DNA from: Methylorubrum populi
Lineage (GTDB): Bacteria; Pseudomonadota; Alphaproteobacteria; Rhizobiales; Beijerinckiaceae
Length of the DNA stretch: 64,000 nt
Assembly: GCA_020741775.1 (NCBI GenBank)
Contig: DYYG01000042.1
Location: forward strand, 1-64,000
Direction of reading: 5' to 3'
The notes beneath the pieces were generated by a model, which was given only the letters and a program-made list of their open reading frames with translations, had not been told where the DNA came from and searched no databases. This document shows, piece after piece, positions 26,846 to 34,754 of this stretch. The translations under genes and the position numbers were made by a program. Numbering within the stretch: position 1 is the stretch's first letter; each line of letters begins with the position of its first letter.

Positions 26846-27856
26846 ATGCAGATCGCCACGCCCTACCTGATGTTCCTCGGCGACGTGCCGGACCGGCTCG
26901 CCGCCAAGACCGCCTACGGCATCAACGATTGGCGCCCCGAATGGTGTGTCGGGCAGTTCCGGATGGAGGGCTGCGCCGCCGATCTCGACATTCCGGACCT
27001 GACGCTGGAGCAGGCGGTCGCCAAGGGCTGCAAGACCATGGTGGTCGGCGTCGTCAATGCCGGTGGCGTGCTGCCCGAGCATTGGGTGGAGAAGATCGTC
27101 GCCGCCCTCGATGCCGGGCTCGACGTGGCGAGCGGGCTGCACGTGCGCCTCGGCTCGATTTCCGCAATCGCCGAAGCCGCGCAGCGCAACGGCCGTGCCC
27201 TGCACGATGTCCGCCACACCACCGAGACCTTCCCCACCGGCAAGGGCAGCAAGCGACCGGGCCGGCGCCTGCTCACCGTCGGCACCGATTGCTCCGTCGG
27301 CAAGAAATACACCGCCCTGGCGCTGGAGCGCGGCATGCGCGAGCGCGGCTTCGACGCGGATTTCCGCGCCACGGGACAAACCGGCGTGTTCATCTCCGGC
27401 CGGGGTGTCGCCATCGACGCGGTGGTGGCCGACTTCATCTCCGGTGCCGTCGAATGGGTCTCTCCGGCCAATGAACCGAACCACTGGGATCTGATCGAGG
27501 GCCAGGGCTCGCTGTTCCATCCCTCCTTCGCCGGAGTGAGCCTCGGCCTGCTGCATGGGGCCCAGGCCGACGCCTTCGTGATCTGCCATGAGCCGACCCG
27601 CACCCGCATGCGCGGGGTCGAGGCCAGCCTGCCGACGATACAGGAGGTGATCGACCTGACGATCCGCTGCGGCTCGCTCACCAATCCGGGCATCCGCCCG
27701 GTGGGGATCGCGATCAACACCCAGGCCCTGGCCGAGCCGCAGGCCCGGGCGCTGCTGGCCGAGACGGAGACGGCTCACCGCCTGCCCGCGACCGATCCGG
27801 TGCGGTTCGGCGTCGAGGGCATCGTCGACCGGATCGCCGCCGAGTTTCCGGCCTGA
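26846..27856 (+). CDS. dgcN: DgcN-type N-acetyltransferase (DUF1611)
   Basis: A 336-residue DUF1611 protein with an N-terminal Rossmann-like part and a C-terminal P-loop-type region, VGTDCSVGKKYTALALERG. In marine bacteria DgcN N-acetylates D-amino acids such as D-glutamate. Its neighbour DgcA then racemises the N-acetyl product, so that D-Glu enters L-Glu metabolism. The pair is adjacent here (16-base gap), which supports that assignment. Before this work the family was often labelled a putative NAD-dependent epimerase. ATG 26846 is chosen for the conserved MQIATPYLMFLGD start. Confidence 0.82.
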   Translation: MQIATPYLMFLGDVPDRLAAKTAYGINDWRPEWCVGQFRMEGCAADLDIPDLTLEQAVAKGCKTMVVGVVNAGGVLPEHWVEKIVAALDAGLDVASGLHVRLGSISAIAEAAQRNGRALHDVRHTTETFPTGKGSKRPGRRLLTVGTDCSVGKKYTALALERGMRERGFDADFRATGQTGVFISGRGVAIDAVVADFISGAVEWVSPANEPNHWDLIEGQGSLFHPSFAGVSLGLLHGAQADAFVICHEPTRTRMRGVEASLPTIQEVIDLTIRCGSLTNPGIRPVGIAINTQALAEPQARALLAETETAHRLPATDPVRFGVEGIVDRIAAEFPA

Positions 27857-27872
27857 GGGAGGATCTTCGCCG

Positions 27873-28856
27873 ATGCCGCGCCGCCTCTCCGTCACCGTCG
27901 AACGCTTCCCCATCGCCGGGGCCTTCACGATTTCCCGCGGCAGCCGCACCGAGGCGGTGGTGGTCGTCGCCACCGTCGAAGACAGCGCTGTGCGGGGCCA
28001 GGGCGAATGCGTGCCCTATGCCCGCTATGGCGAGAGCGTGGAGAGCGTCGCCGCCGCCCTCGAGGAGCAAGCCGGCTGGATCGCGGATGGGGGAGGGCGC
28101 TTCGATCTCGCCGGGCGGATGAAGCCGGGCGCGGCCCGCAACGCCCTCGACTGCGCCCTGTGGGATTTCGAGGCCAAAAGCAGTGGCACGCCGGCCTATG
28201 CCCTTGCCGGGCTCGCCGCGCCGGGTCCGGTTACCACCGCCTACACCCTGAGCCTCGGCGATCCGGAAGCCATGGAGGAGGCGGCGCGCAACGCCGCTCA
28301 CCGGCCGCTCCTCAAGGTGAAGCTCGGCGGCGAGGGCGATCCCGAACGGATCGCCGCCGTACGTCGGGGCGCCCCGGATTCTCGCCTCATCGTCGATGCC
28401 AACGAGGCGTGGCGGCCGGAGACGCTTCAGGACAATCTCGCGGCCTGCCTCGCGGCCGGGGTCGGCCTCATCGAGCAGCCGCTGCCCGCCGGGGAGGACG
28501 CTCTTCTGGCCGAGATCGACCGGACCATCCCGATCTGTGCCGACGAGAGCCTGCACGACCGGGCCGGACTCGATGCCCTGGCGAAGCGCTACGATGCCAT
28601 CAACATCAAGCTCGACAAGGCCGGCGGCCTGACCGAGGCGCTCAAGCTCGCCCACGAGGCGCGGGCGCGTGGCTTCGAGATCATGGTCGGCTGCATGGTC
28701 GGCTCGTCGCTCGCCATGGCGCCGGCGATGCTGATCGCCCACCACGCGGCCTATGTCGATCTCGACGGGCCGCTGCTGCTCGCCCGCGACCGGGAGCCAG
28801 CCTTGCGCTACGAGGGCAGCACGGTCTTCCCGCCGCCTCCCGAGCTATGGGGCTGA
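27873..28856 (+). CDS. dgcA: DgcA-type N-acetyl-D-glutamate racemase (dipeptide-epimerase family)
   Basis: A 327-residue enolase-superfamily protein of the muconate-lactonising/dipeptide epimerase subgroup. The catalytic KxK appears in LLKVKLGG; metal ligands fit VDANEAW, LIEQPLPA and CADESLH; and the second lysine fits NIKLDKAGG. Alone it would be called L-Ala-D/L-Glu epimerase. Next to dgcN the better reading is N-acetyl-D-Glu racemase, producing N-acetyl-L-Glu for deacetylation. No deacetylase is in the pair itself; the M20 hydrolase at 46.2 kb is a remote candidate only. Convergent with the transglycosylase gene, 3 bases apart. Confidence 0.82.
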   Translation: MPRRLSVTVERFPIAGAFTISRGSRTEAVVVVATVEDSAVRGQGECVPYARYGESVESVAAALEEQAGWIADGGGRFDLAGRMKPGAARNALDCALWDFEAKSSGTPAYALAGLAAPGPVTTAYTLSLGDPEAMEEAARNAAHRPLLKVKLGGEGDPERIAAVRRGAPDSRLIVDANEAWRPETLQDNLAACLAAGVGLIEQPLPAGEDALLAEIDRTIPICADESLHDRAGLDALAKRYDAINIKLDKAGGLTEALKLAHEARARGFEIMVGCMVGSSLAMAPAMLIAHHAAYVDLDGPLLLARDREPALRYEGSTVFPPPPELWG

Positions 28857-28859
28857 CGC

Positions 28860-29978
28860 CTACTGCACCGAGTGGAGCGCGAGCGACGGCGGAACGGATT
28901 CGTTGATGCGCAGGCGGGCATCGAGAATCGGCTCCGCCTGTTCCTCGGCCTGCTGCTGCGCGGCGAGGTCGGCGATGGCCTGATACTGGCTGAGGCGCCG
29001 GTCGATCATGCCGTCGAGCTTCTCGTGGACTTCCGCCACCGTGAGGCTGCGGCGCTTGCCGCCTTCCTTCTCGGTGAAGATGGCGCGGTTGGCCCGCGCG
29101 GCGCGGCCGAAGGCGGCCTTGGCGACCTTGTCCGGATCCTCGGCGCTCAGCGACAGGAACTTGCCGGCGCTCGCGGTGCCGAGGAAATGCGCGAGGTAGA
29201 GTTCGGTGGTCTTCAATTCACGGCCGATCCGGGCCTCGATCCGGCTGCGGTCGCGCTTGATCAGTTCACCCGCCATCAGGCCGGAAATGTAGGGATCGTT
29301 GCGCAGATCGAGCACCCGCTTGCGCAGGCCTGCATCGGCGATGGTGATGCCGCCACCTTGGCCCTTCACTGCGGCGGCCTCGTCGGCGAGCCCATGCTTG
29401 GCGCCGTATTGCCGGATCATCTCCAGCCACGTGCCGGTCACGAACTGGAACAATCCCTGAGCCGAGGAGGCGGAGGACTTCACGCTGGTGTCGAAGCTCG
29501 ATTCCTTGTCGGCGAGCGCCATCATGTAGACGGGGTCGACGCCGGTTACCTCGGAGGCGCGCAGGATGGTCTCCACCAGGGGACGCGACACGCTCATATC
29601 GCCGAAGCGCAGAATGTCGTCATCGCCGTCGAGGCGCGGATTGGCCAGCGAGGCCTGCATCCGCTCGATCGGCGCGGTGAGGCTGCCATCCTGGCCAAGA
29701 AGGGCGGTGCCGCCCCATTCCGCGTCGGCGCCGGCCGGGCGCAGATCGGCGCGCACCATCAGCGGGATCGAGGCCGAAAGGGCGGCGGTGTTCTCATAGG
29801 CGGCGGCCCCGTGCGGCGCGGCCATCAGCAGCGTCACGGTCGCGGTCACGGCCGCGAGGCCACGGGTGAAGCGGCCGAGCGAGCGCCGCGAGAAGGCCTC
29901 GTTGCTGACAGCCGAAGCGCAAGGCACGAATCGGCTCACGTCGTCGGCGCAGAGCGCCGGCTCCGGGTAAACCCCCAT
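28860..29978 (-). CDS. Lytic transglycosylase domain-containing protein (SLT type)
   Basis: A 372-residue exported protein. A hydrophobic segment (GLAAVTATVTLLMAAPHGAAA, about residues 41-61) acts as signal or anchor. The SLT domain carries the catalytic Glu in ALADKESSFDTSVKSSASSA followed by GLFQFVTGTWLEM, the family pattern. It would cleave peptidoglycan in the periplasm. ATG 29978 with an AAGGAAG site is preferred to the longer track start. Two CtrA-type boxes lie about 120-155 bases upstream, which suggests cell-cycle control of this wall enzyme. Confidence 0.88.
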   Translation of the reverse strand: MGVYPEPALCADDVSRFVPCASAVSNEAFSRRSLGRFTRGLAAVTATVTLLMAAPHGAAAYENTAALSASIPLMVRADLRPAGADAEWGGTALLGQDGSLTAPIERMQASLANPRLDGDDDILRFGDMSVSRPLVETILRASEVTGVDPVYMMALADKESSFDTSVKSSASSAQGLFQFVTGTWLEMIRQYGAKHGLADEAAAVKGQGGGITIADAGLRKRVLDLRNDPYISGLMAGELIKRDRSRIEARIGRELKTTELYLAHFLGTASAGKFLSLSAEDPDKVAKAAFGRAARANRAIFTEKEGGKRRSLTVAEVHEKLDGMIDRRLSQYQAIADLAAQQQAEEQAEPILDARLRINESVPPSLALHSVQ

Positions 29979-30096
29979 CGGTCTTCCTTGTTGATGCCGC
30001 GGCGTTCTTATGGGCCGGGCTTTGTTTTGACCGGCGGAGGTTTCGCCGCCGGGTGTGACCACAATGGGACCACCCCGTGATCCAAACGTGTTCCCG

Positions 30097-30135
30097 TTAA
30101 CGGGGCGTTAAGTCACTGTTTTAACGAGATATTAA
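30097..30135 (-). promoter_or_regulatory. Tandem CtrA-type binding boxes
   Basis: Two copies of TTAA-N7-TTAA occur 24 bases apart: TTAACGGGGCGTTAA (30097-30111) and TTAACGAGATATTAA (30121-30135). The consensus bound by the cell-cycle regulator CtrA is TTAA-N7-TTAA(C). They sit in the 316-base divergent gap between the transglycosylase and ino1 genes, in an AT-rich pocket unlike its surroundings. I see no other gene in this gap. Which gene they control is not settled by sequence. Confidence 0.6.
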
Positions 30136-30294
30136 TCAATTCCGCCGGGCGGGTGCGGCGTCCCCCTGCGGCAAAGATGGCGGCTGGGCAGCTGGAACGG
30201 TCCAGGATGGTCACAGTTGTCATGGGCCGCGCGGCGGCCAGTTTGGGCTCATCCAAAGACGTCAGCGCCACCACAGCAGAAAGATCGTGTTCCC

Positions 30295-31488
30295 ATGGGC
30301 ATTCAGACCGGTCGACGCGTCGGAGTGGCGTTCGTTGGCATGGGCGGAGCCGTCGCGACGACCGCTATCGCCGGTATCGAGACCATCAAGTCCGGCTCGA
30401 ACCGTCTGGATGGGCTGCCTCTTGCTAACGTGTCGGTCGCAGGCTTGGCCGATTACAAGGATCTCGTCTTCGGCGGTTGGGATTTGAACGGCGACGACCT
30501 TGCCTCGGCCGCTACGGAACACGGCGTCCTCTCCCGCGAGGACATCGAGAACGGGGCCCAGGCGCTCAAGGGCATCACTCCCTGGCCTGCGGTGGGCTCG
30601 GCCAAGTTCTGCAAGAACATCGACGGAGCCAACCGCATCGTCGCCAAGGATCACCGTGAGACCGTCTCGGTCATCGCCAGCGATCTCAACCGCTTCCGCA
30701 AAGAGAGCAATCTCGACGAGGTCGTCGTCGTCAACCTCGCCTCGACCGAGCGCTGGCCCGACCTGTCGGACCCGGTGCTGAACTCGGTGGAAGCCTTCGA
30801 GAAGGGCCTGGATGCGAGCGACGAGTCGATCTCGCCGGCCATGCTCTACGCCTATGCGGCCATCAAGAGCGGCGTGCCCTACGCCAATTTCACGCCGAGC
30901 GTCGCCGCCGACGTGCCAGCCCTCCTCGAACTCGCCCGTGAGATGAACGTGCCGGTGGCCGGCAAGGACGGTAAGACCGGCCAGACCATGATGAAGACGG
31001 TGCTGGCGCCGGCCCTGAAGGCCCGCTCGCTCCACGTGGACGGCTGGTTCTCGACCAACATCCTCGGCAACCGCGACGGCTTGGCGCTGAACGACCCGAA
31101 CTCGCTTCAATCGAAGCTCAACACCAAGGGAACGGTGCTCGACTCGATTCTCGGCTACCCGGTCGAGGATCACCTCGTGCACATCCACTATTACCGCCCG
31201 CGCGGCGACGACAAGGAAGCCTGGGACAACGTCGACGTCACCGGCTTCATGGGCCAGCGCATGCAGATCAAGGTGAACTTCCTCTGCAAGGACTCGATCC
31301 TGGCCGCGCCCCTCGTCATCGAGATCGCCCGTGTGCTCGACCTCGCCAAGAGCCGTGGCGATGGCGGTGTGCAGGAGCAGCTCTCGACCTTCTTCAAGGC
31401 ACCGATGGTGAAGAACGGCCGTGGGCCGGAGCACGATTTCGGTAAGCAGCAGCGGATGCTGTTCGACTGGCTGGGCGCGCAGCACTGA
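30295..31488 (+). CDS. ino1: Inositol-3-phosphate synthase
   Basis: It converts glucose-6-phosphate to 1D-myo-inositol 3-phosphate with internal NAD redox. The 397-residue protein starts (ATG 30295) with RRVGVAFVGMGGAVATTAI, the NAD-binding loop. It has the family segments VPYANFTPSVAADVPAL, VAGKDGKTGQTMMKTVLAP (with the catalytic Lys) and STNILGNRDGLAL. The length matches the shorter bacterial/archaeal type. It is first in the co-directional cluster of sugar- and YcaO-type genes. Inositol synthesis is uncommon in alphaproteobacteria, which suggests the product feeds a dedicated pathway encoded downstream. Confidence 0.93.
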   Translation: MGIQTGRRVGVAFVGMGGAVATTAIAGIETIKSGSNRLDGLPLANVSVAGLADYKDLVFGGWDLNGDDLASAATEHGVLSREDIENGAQALKGITPWPAVGSAKFCKNIDGANRIVAKDHRETVSVIASDLNRFRKESNLDEVVVVNLASTERWPDLSDPVLNSVEAFEKGLDASDESISPAMLYAYAAIKSGVPYANFTPSVAADVPALLELAREMNVPVAGKDGKTGQTMMKTVLAPALKARSLHVDGWFSTNILGNRDGLALNDPNSLQSKLNTKGTVLDSILGYPVEDHLVHIHYYRPRGDDKEAWDNVDVTGFMGQRMQIKVNFLCKDSILAAPLVIEIARVLDLAKSRGDGGVQEQLSTFFKAPMVKNGRGPEHDFGKQQRMLFDWLGAQH

Positions 31489-31500
31489 GGCGCCGGTTCC

Positions 31501-32421
31501 GTGGCGACCGTTTCTCACACGGACCCGGCCGCTCCCGTCGCCCTGCGGGAACTGCTGGTCGAACTCGGTGACCTGAAGCGCGTCCGCTCGGCGGGCCGCC
31601 AGGGCTCCATCGCCGAACGTCTGTTCGCGCAAGGATGGTCGGCGCTCACCGGGGGTGCCGCGCCGGAAACGGTCGCCCTGGACATCACCGCCAAGGCTTT
31701 GGCCGCCGCGCGGCTCTGCGATCTCGACGCCGCGTTCCTCGCCGCTGCCGGTCTCGAGGCCGGGCAGGCCGCCGACGTGCTGGTGGCCGGGCTCGACGCC
31801 GTGGCCGGCGCGGTCGATCCTGACCTTCGGGAGCGGCTGCGCGTCTGCCTGCGCGAGCCGGCATCCCTGCCGGAGGGGCCGGTTCCCGGCTTCGTCGGGG
31901 CACTGGCGCAGCAGCCGCGGGCGGGCGTCACCTGCCCCGGCAAGCCGCGCATCCTGCTGGAGCCGCCGGAGAACCACGCCGAGCATTGCCTCGTTGTGGC
32001 GGTCTACGGTGTCCTCCTCAGCCCCTTCTACCGCGCGGATTCGACCACGGTGTTCCTCGCCGCCATGGCGCATCACTTCCACAACGCGGCGATGCCGGAT
32101 GCGGGCTTCACCGGCGAGATGCTCCTCGGCGACCATCTCTGGCCGATCGTCGGGCGCTGCTCGGAATGGGCTCTCGACGAGCTGGATCCTCCCTTGAGGG
32201 ACAGCGTCCGTGCCGCCCGGCTCATCCTGCCGGACGATGCCACGGCCGAGGGGAGGGCTTTTCACGCCGCCGACTCGATCGATCGGGTGCTTCAGATCGC
32301 TCAGCACCTGCGGGCGGCAACGCTGACCATGGACACGGTGCTCGGCGAGATGGAGCTGGTCCATGACGGACCGGTCAAGGCTTTCCAGGATCGCGTTCTG
32401 ACCGATATGCGCATCCCGTGA
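31501..32421 (+). CDS. HD-domain-like protein, putative phosphohydrolase
   Basis: A 306-residue protein starting at GTG 31501, 12 bases after ino1. The C-terminal half has an HD-type histidine pattern: ENHAEHCLVVAVYG, then AAMAHHFHNAAMPDAGF, and HAADSIDRVLQIAQHL carrying a late Asp. The N-terminal ~130 residues are Ala/Leu-rich helices with no domain I recognise. HD proteins commonly remove phosphate from nucleotides or sugar phosphates, so dephosphorylation of inositol phosphate or a later intermediate is one possibility. No inositol monophosphatase is in the cluster, and this protein could fill that gap. That is inference. Confidence 0.68.
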   Translation: MATVSHTDPAAPVALRELLVELGDLKRVRSAGRQGSIAERLFAQGWSALTGGAAPETVALDITAKALAAARLCDLDAAFLAAAGLEAGQAADVLVAGLDAVAGAVDPDLRERLRVCLREPASLPEGPVPGFVGALAQQPRAGVTCPGKPRILLEPPENHAEHCLVVAVYGVLLSPFYRADSTTVFLAAMAHHFHNAAMPDAGFTGEMLLGDHLWPIVGRCSEWALDELDPPLRDSVRAARLILPDDATAEGRAFHAADSIDRVLQIAQHLRAATLTMDTVLGEMELVHDGPVKAFQDRVLTDMRIP

Positions 32422-32452
32422 CGTCTCGCGCTCTCCGGCAGAATCCAGGATC

Positions 32453-33634
32453 ATGATCCCCTTCGATCTCCTCTCGCCGGAGACCGGCCACCCGCTGAAG
32501 GCCGACGGCGCGCATGCCCTGCGCGATGTCGAGACCGGGGCGCGCTGGCCAGTCATCGACGGCATCCCGTATCTGCGCACCGGTCGCGACAGCCTCGTTG
32601 CGTCGGTTCTCCAGCATCTCGATGCCGGCCGCGAAGAGGAGGCTCTGGTTCTCCTCTTGGCCGATCAGGACGATTGGTGGACGGGTCCGCCCGCCGATCC
32701 CGAGGCGTTGCGGCGGCTGATCCGGGAGCGCCAGAACGCCACCCTGCGCCAGGCGGTCGATTGGCTCGGCTGGGGCCGGGTCGGGGATTACTTCGTCAAC
32801 CGCTGGACCGATCCGACCTTCCTGGCGGGCTTGAGCCTGCTGGAGGCCCACTGGAACAGCCCTGCCTGCGCCTTCGAGCTGGCCTGCGGTATCGGCCAGT
32901 ACCTGCGGGAGCTGAAGCGGCACGGAGTGAAGGTCGCCGGCGCGGATGTGGTCTTCGCCAAGCTCTGGGTCGCCCGGCACTGGGTGGTCGGAAAAGGTGC
33001 GCAACTGTTCTGCTTCGATGCGACCTCGCCGCATTGGCCGATTCCCGAGGCGCCGGTCGATCTCGCGATCTGCAACGACGCGTTCTACTTCCTCGACGAC
33101 AAGCCGTGCGTGCTCTCCTGCCTGCGCCAGACCGCCGGGGAAGAAGGATGGCTCGCCATCAGCCACATCCACAACAGCGGCCGGCCCGGCTTTTCCGCCG
33201 GCAAGGCGATCTCGGCGGCCGAGATCGAGGAGCTGTTTCCCGACGGGCTGGTCTACGACGATGCCGAACTGACCCGCGCCCTGGTGGAGGCGCGCGCGCC
33301 GCAGCCGCGCGAGCCGCGTGAGCTGCGCGGCTGCGAGGCCTTCTCCGTGGTGGCGGGGCCGGGAATGCGCCCGGCGCCGCGCCGGATCGTCGACGGCATC
33401 ACCCTGCCGCCGGCCGAGGCGGCCTTGCGGCTCAACCCGCTCTACAGGCCCGATGACGGTGCCTTCGCGATCCGCTGGCCCTCCGAACGGTACGAGGCGG
33501 AATACGCGCCCCTGGCGACCTACCCGCTGCATTCGGAGGGGCCGGCCGCCATCGCCTGGGCCGGCAAACCTGACGCGCCGGAGGCGGATCGGGTGCGCCG
33601 CCGCGAATATGTCGATCTGCCGGAGCGCTGGTGA
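32453..33634 (+). CDS. SAM-dependent methyltransferase with Trm112-like N-terminus
   Basis: A 393-residue protein. The N-terminal ~40 residues (LLSPETGHPLKADGAHALRD and WPVIDGIPYLR) resemble the Trm112p-like domain without zinc cysteines. A class I methyltransferase core follows, with motif I FELACGIGQYLREL, motif II AGADVVFAKLW and motif IV DLAICNDAFYFLDD. A C-terminal region of ~130 residues (ITLPPAEAALRLNPLYR) is unassigned. The stop overlaps the next start (TGATG), so it is coupled to the oxidoreductase gene. A small molecule in the glycoside pathway is the expected methyl acceptor, but O-, N- or C-methylation cannot be told apart. Confidence 0.8.
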   Translation: MIPFDLLSPETGHPLKADGAHALRDVETGARWPVIDGIPYLRTGRDSLVASVLQHLDAGREEEALVLLLADQDDWWTGPPADPEALRRLIRERQNATLRQAVDWLGWGRVGDYFVNRWTDPTFLAGLSLLEAHWNSPACAFELACGIGQYLRELKRHGVKVAGADVVFAKLWVARHWVVGKGAQLFCFDATSPHWPIPEAPVDLAICNDAFYFLDDKPCVLSCLRQTAGEEGWLAISHIHNSGRPGFSAGKAISAAEIEELFPDGLVYDDAELTRALVEARAPQPREPRELRGCEAFSVVAGPGMRPAPRRIVDGITLPPAEAALRLNPLYRPDDGAFAIRWPSERYEAEYAPLATYPLHSEGPAAIAWAGKPDAPEADRVRRREYVDLPERW

Positions 33635-34662
33635 TGGAGGAACGCATCGGCTGGGGCATCGTCGGCTATGGCTGGGTCGCCCGCGATTACATGGCGCCCG
33701 CGATCCGCGCCGCCGGTCACCGTCTCGTGGCGGTGGCCGATCCGGGTGAGGTCTCCCGAGCGGCGGCGGAGAAGGAGGGCGCCCGGGCCCATGCCGATCT
33801 CGCTGGGCTGATCGCCGAGCCCGAGGTCGAGGCGGTCTACGTCGCTACCCCCAATCACCTGCATCGCGGCGCCGTCGAGGCGCTCTGTGCCGCCGGGAAG
33901 GCGGTTCTGTGCGAGAAGCCGATGGCGGCCTCCCTCGCCGATGCCGAGGCGATGGCGGCTACCGTGCGCCGCTCCGGCGCCTTCTACGGTACCGCCTTCG
34001 ACCAGCGCCATCACCCCGGCCACCGTGCCATGCAGGCCCTGATCCGGGAAGGCCGGATCGGCACGGTGACGGCGATCCGCATCGTCTATGCCTGCTGGCT
34101 CGACCGGGGCTGGACCTCGTTCGAGGGCCAGGACAATTGGCGCATCGATCCGGCCCAGGCCGGCGGCGGCGCGCTGATGGATCTCGCCCCCCACGGCATC
34201 GACCTCGTCGATTTCCTGCTCGGCGAACCCATCGTCGAGATCGCCGCCATGACCCAGGCCCGCGCCCAGGATTACGCCGTCGATGACGGCGCCCTGCTGA
34301 TCGGCCGGACGGGGTCGGGCGCGCTCGCCCAGCTCAACGTCGCCTATAACTGTCCCGATGCGCTCCCCCGCCGCCGGCTCGAAGTGGTCGGCACCCGGGG
34401 GATGCTGACCGCCATCGATACGATGGGGCAGACCGCCGGCGGGTCGCTCACCCTGACCGAGGGCGTGCAGGGCGGTACCGAGACCATCGCCTTCGACCGG
34501 CAGGCCTCCCCCTTCCTCGAACAGGTGCGCGCCTTCGGCCGCGCCCTGCGCGACAGCGAGGCCCGTGCCGCCTGGGATGCCGAGCGCGATCTTCACACCA
34601 TGCGCCTGATCGCCCGCGCCTACGCGGCGGCCGGCGCGCCGGCTGGCCGCGACGCGGCCTGA
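33634..34662 (+). CDS. Gfo/Idh/MocA family oxidoreductase
   Basis: A 342-residue NAD(P)-dependent dehydrogenase. The nucleotide-binding segment is WGIVGYGWVARDYMAPAI. The family-defining catalytic Lys is in VLCEKPMAASLADAEAM (EKP motif), and GGALMDLAPHGIDLVDFLLG carries the Asp/His active-site pair. Members oxidise inositols, glucose-6-phosphate derivatives or UDP-sugars. Beside ino1 and an IolE-like TIM barrel, an inositol to inosose oxidation is attractive, as in Ido or IolG-type enzymes. A GTG three bases earlier (33631) is an alternative start. Confidence 0.88.
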   Translation: MEERIGWGIVGYGWVARDYMAPAIRAAGHRLVAVADPGEVSRAAAEKEGARAHADLAGLIAEPEVEAVYVATPNHLHRGAVEALCAAGKAVLCEKPMAASLADAEAMAATVRRSGAFYGTAFDQRHHPGHRAMQALIREGRIGTVTAIRIVYACWLDRGWTSFEGQDNWRIDPAQAGGGALMDLAPHGIDLVDFLLGEPIVEIAAMTQARAQDYAVDDGALLIGRTGSGALAQLNVAYNCPDALPRRRLEVVGTRGMLTAIDTMGQTAGGSLTLTEGVQGGTETIAFDRQASPFLEQVRAFGRALRDSEARAAWDAERDLHTMRLIARAYAAAGAPAGRDAA

Positions 34663-34696
34663 CAATATTTGGGAGGAGACCGGCTCATCGAGCCCA

Positions 34697-34711
34697 CACC
34701 TCAGGATGAGG
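34697..34711. repeat. Solo arm of repeat family A
   Basis: CACCTCAGGATGAGG matches one outer arm of the family A inverted repeats at 24724 and 36409. No partner arm is found nearby, so this appears to be a decayed or partial copy in the gap before the ycaO gene. Confidence 0.6.
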
Positions 34712-34754
34712 TTCTGGGTTGGGACAGAGCCGGTCAGCCGCGAACGGGACACCC

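Noticed and set aside
34663-34754. Precursor peptide for the YcaO in the gap just upstream
   Set aside because: The 92 bases hold a repeat arm and the ycaO leader. No short frame has both a start with a ribosome site and a leader/core layout.
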